Positions 34,688 to 36,830 of a stretch of 36,830 nt of DNA are shown here, piece by piece. The stretch's first letter is position 1, and every line of letters starts with the position of its first letter. Source of the stretch: Akkermansia muciniphila. GTDB lineage: Bacteria > Verrucomicrobiota > Verrucomicrobiia > Verrucomicrobiales > Verrucomicrobiaceae. The notes beneath the pieces were generated by a model. The model was not told the DNA's origin and searched no databases. It worked only from the letters and a program-made list of their open reading frames with translations. Where the stretch lies: positions 1-36,830 of the forward strand of contig CAMAZK010000017.1 in the NCBI GenBank assembly GCA_945863205.1, in the 5' to 3' direction. The translations under genes and the position numbers were made by a program.

Positions 34688-35167
34688 ATGACTCTCATCC
34701 AGCTCCCCACGCTGCGGGTCGCAGCAGCTGCCTGCGCCGTTCTTGTTCTCGCCGCGTGCGAGACCTCTCCGACGATCAAAGGCCTCCCGAAGGAGCTGCC
34801 CGTCATCAAACTTGAAGGCTCGACCTCGACGCCGTCCCACTCCATGGCCCACTCGGACTACCCGTTCGATCCGAATGGCGACTACAACACCAAGTGGGCT
34901 GCGGAAGGCGGCCAGGGCGCGGGCATGGACTACTCGTCATGGCGCACCTCCCATGGCACTTCCCGATCCGGTTCGTCCAAAAAATCCTCGTCCAAGAAAA
35001 CCTCCTCCGGTTCCAAGTCGGCAGGCCGCACCCACACCATCAAAAGCGGTGAAAACCTGGGCGGAATCGCACGGAAATACGGCACCACCGTTTCCAAACT
35101 CAAGGCAGCCAACGGCTTGAAGTCAGACCTCATCCGCGCCGGCAAGACGCTCAAGATCCCCAGGTGA
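34688..35167 (+). CDS. LysM-domain lipoprotein
   Basis: 159 residues. A lipoprotein signal ends at the lipobox LAAC (Cys24), so the protein is lipidated. The middle is Ser/Lys-rich linker (about 90-112). The C-terminal LysM domain (about 114-158) reads HTIKSGENLGGIARKYGTTV then LKAANGLKSDLIRAGKTLKI, with the normal length and pattern. LysM binds peptidoglycan, so it probably ties the outer membrane to the wall. Its stop overlaps the amidase start (GTGA at 35164-35167), so the two are translationally coupled. Confidence 0.92.
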   Translation: MTLIQLPTLRVAAAACAVLVLAACETSPTIKGLPKELPVIKLEGSTSTPSHSMAHSDYPFDPNGDYNTKWAAEGGQGAGMDYSSWRTSHGTSRSGSSKKSSSKKTSSGSKSAGRTHTIKSGENLGGIARKYGTTVSKLKAANGLKSDLIRAGKTLKIPR

Positions 35168-35775
35168 CCGTGCGTGCGCTGACCGGCATCGCGATGCTCG
35201 CCCTCACGCTGTGGGCCGCCCCCGCGGCCGAGGCCGCAGCGCTTCGCTTTTCCTCCGTCGTCATCGATGCCGGCCACGGCGGCAAAGACGGCGGGTCCGT
35301 CTGGAACGGCCTGATCGAAAAAAACCTCTGTCTCGACGTCGCCAAACGAGTGGAGACGGGCCTGAAGTCACGAGGCGTCAAAACGGTCATGACACGGCGC
35401 ACCGACGTCTTCGTGGAGCTCGAGCAGCGGGCGCGCATCGCCACGCGCGTGCCTTCCTCCATCTTCGTCAGCATCCATTTCAACGGCAACCGCTCCACGA
35501 TCATCTCCGGCGGAGAAATTTATTACCGAAGCGCGGCGGGCAAAACCCTCGCCACGGCCATCAGCAGCGCCATCAAAAGCCGCGTCACCGGCGGAACCCG
35601 CGGCATTTTTCGCTCCGACTTCAAAGTCCTCAAAGAAACCCGGCAGACCGCCGTCCTCGTCGAGTGCGGCTACATCAGCAACAAACGTGAGGCCGCACGC
35701 TGCGCCACCCCGGCCCACCGCCAAAAAATCGCCGACGCCATCGTCAGCGGCATCCTGGCCGTGCGGGCCAAATGA
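35164..35775 (+). CDS. N-acetylmuramoyl-L-alanine amidase (Amidase_3)
   Basis: 203 residues from GTG 35164. A signal peptide ends near AEA at 22-24. The zinc ligands are His38 (VVIDAGHGG), Glu52 (LIEKN) and His105 (SIHFN), with catalytic Glu167 (VECGYISN): a complete AmiC-like active site. It cleaves the amide between muramic acid and the stem peptide in the periplasm. The protein has no binding module; the LysM domain of the overlapping upstream lipoprotein may supply it. The downstream gene is 106 bases away. Confidence 0.94.
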   Translation: MTVRALTGIAMLALTLWAAPAAEAAALRFSSVVIDAGHGGKDGGSVWNGLIEKNLCLDVAKRVETGLKSRGVKTVMTRRTDVFVELEQRARIATRVPSSIFVSIHFNGNRSTIISGGEIYYRSAAGKTLATAISSAIKSRVTGGTRGIFRSDFKVLKETRQTAVLVECGYISNKREAARCATPAHRQKIADAIVSGILAVRAK

Positions 35776-35881
35776 GGGCTCGGTTTTCATTTCTTTTGAA
35801 AACCGCCGTCGCGACCTGCAGGCACCGGAGTTGACGAATGAATCTGCCTGAGTGAATGAAGCGTACCTAGACCAGAGTCCC

Positions 35882-36830
35882 ATGCCCGCAGCCGTCATCA
35901 ACGCAAGCAATCCGGTTTTCCCCTTTCATCTCGTCAGGGCGGACCTGGAACGGGTCGAGGCGGCCATTCTCGACCAGGCACGGGCTTTTGACCCCGGCGT
36001 CGAAGGCTACGTCAGCTACGTCTGCAGGACATCCGGCAAGCGCATCCGCCCCGCCCTCGCCGTGCTCGCAGGCGGTGCCACCGGCGGCACGCATGAGGGC
36101 CACACGCGCCTCTCTGTCATCCTGGAACTCGTCCACATCGCATCCCTCGTCCATGACGACATCATGGACGGTGCGGACATCCGCCGCGCCCAGCCCACCG
36201 CTGTCGCGAAATGGGGCAGCAGCCTCAGCGTCCTGCTCGGAGACAGCCTCTTCGCCTACGCTCTCGAGCTCGCCACCGAATTCGACGACACGCACGTCTG
36301 CCGCACCATCGCCCGGGCCTCGCGCGATGTCTGCTCCGGTGAGATCCTCCAGACGCAGCGCCGTTTCGACCTGAACCTCTCCGTCGCCGATTATCTCAAG
36401 ATGATCGAGATGAAGACCGCCGCGCTCTTCGCCGCCGCCAGCGAGCTAGGCGCCCGCCTCAACGATCAGCCGGAGAAAGTCCAGCACGCCCTGCGCGACT
36501 ACGGCCTCAAAGTCGGCACCGCTTATCAGATCTACGACGACTGCCTCGACATCATCGGCGACGAAAAAACCGTCGGCAAAACGCTCCGCACCGACCTCGC
36601 CCGCGGCAAGCTCACCCTGCCCATCCTATACCTGCTCGAAAGCGCCACCGAGGCGCAAAAGCAAAAGCTCAACCGCATCCTCCTCAAGGGCGAGCCCATG
36701 GACACCACCATCCTCGCCGGAATCGCCGACTACGAAGGCGCCGTCGAACGTGCGGTCAAATTCGCCCAGGATCTCCTCGCCTCCGCGCTCGCCGACCTGA
36801 TCGGTCTGCCCGCCACCACCCACAAGCAGG
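35882..36830 (+). CDS. Polyprenyl diphosphate synthase, partial at 3' end
   Basis: At least 316 residues from ATG 35882, cut by the window end. Both aspartate-rich motifs of trans-prenyltransferases are present: HDDIMDGADIRR (first, DDxxD) and YDDCLDIIGDE (second, DDxxD), plus SGKRIRPALAVLAGG at the start and the Lys-Thr region LKMIEMKTAALF. The long-chain type (octaprenyl-like) is suggested by the general length and DDIMD without two bulky residues before it; chain length cannot be fixed. It provides lipid tails for quinones or other isoprenoids. Confidence 0.93.
   Translation, partial: MPAAVINASNPVFPFHLVRADLERVEAAILDQARAFDPGVEGYVSYVCRTSGKRIRPALAVLAGGATGGTHEGHTRLSVILELVHIASLVHDDIMDGADIRRAQPTAVAKWGSSLSVLLGDSLFAYALELATEFDDTHVCRTIARASRDVCSGEILQTQRRFDLNLSVADYLKMIEMKTAALFAAASELGARLNDQPEKVQHALRDYGLKVGTAYQIYDDCLDIIGDEKTVGKTLRTDLARGKLTLPILYLLESATEAQKQKLNRILLKGEPMDTTILAGIADYEGAVERAVKFAQDLLASALADLIGLPATTHKQ

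Overview
The window is a GC-rich bacterial chromosome segment. It most resembles the Verrucomicrobiota (Verrucomicrobiaceae / Prosthecobacter-like). This is inferred from gene content and style: a secreted DUF1080 protein, a secreted FAD oxidoreductase with carbohydrate-binding-like ends, an autotransporter-strand protein with a DxDxDG calcium motif, a DUF58/transglutaminase gene beside MoxR, a short NagA, and many proline/alanine-rich linkers. It carries one clear structural RNA gene (rnpB). I see no tRNA, rRNA or CRISPR array.

Layout. 1-6664: a VirD4/TraG-type coupling ATPase (minus), followed on the minus strand by a partial coiled-coil gene cut by the window edge. Divergent from the ATPase is a 1605-residue protein with a possible PI3/4-kinase-like catalytic core, an EF-hand-like loop, a proline-rich linker and duplicated coiled coils. 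6739-8592: a membrane Ser/Thr kinase with a peptidoglycan-binding-like tail. 8679-10079: a secreted beta-repeat protein. 10217-16356 (minus): a six-gene run, ExbB-like, ExbD-like, a TonB-like anchor, a small membrane zinc ribbon, a MoxR AAA+ ATPase and a 968-residue DUF58-TgpA fusion. 16628-17536: a short NagA-like deacetylase. 17560-19860: an accessory patch that looks less GC-rich, with an IS1595/ISXO2-type transposase remnant, a membrane winged-helix-like protein and a HigBA toxin-antitoxin pair. 19913-25735 (minus): gcvT, gcvH, an Asp/Asn beta-hydroxylase-family gene, gcvP, then rnpB and its terminator. 25805-28144: DUF1080 protein, AbrB-like/Doc toxin-antitoxin pair, LacI regulator with an abutting palindrome. 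28213-30862: secreted FAD oxidoreductase convergent with a GYF-like protein that has a histone-H1-like tail. 31041-36830: two unrecognised genes, tlyA, a lone pseudopilin, a small membrane protein, a LysM lipoprotein, an amidase and a partial polyprenyl diphosphate synthase.

How the genes may work together. The glycine cleavage genes form a conventional operon with one unusual passenger. The 10-16 kb run looks like an envelope machine: an ExbBD-type motor in which the ExbD transmembrane aspartate position is asparagine, a TonB-like transducer, and a MoxR/DUF58/transglutaminase unit. The coupling ATPase with its divergent giant protein could be a secretion-effector pair, but no other type IV secretion gene is visible, so this remains inference. 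Family assignments come from reading motifs; no database search was run.
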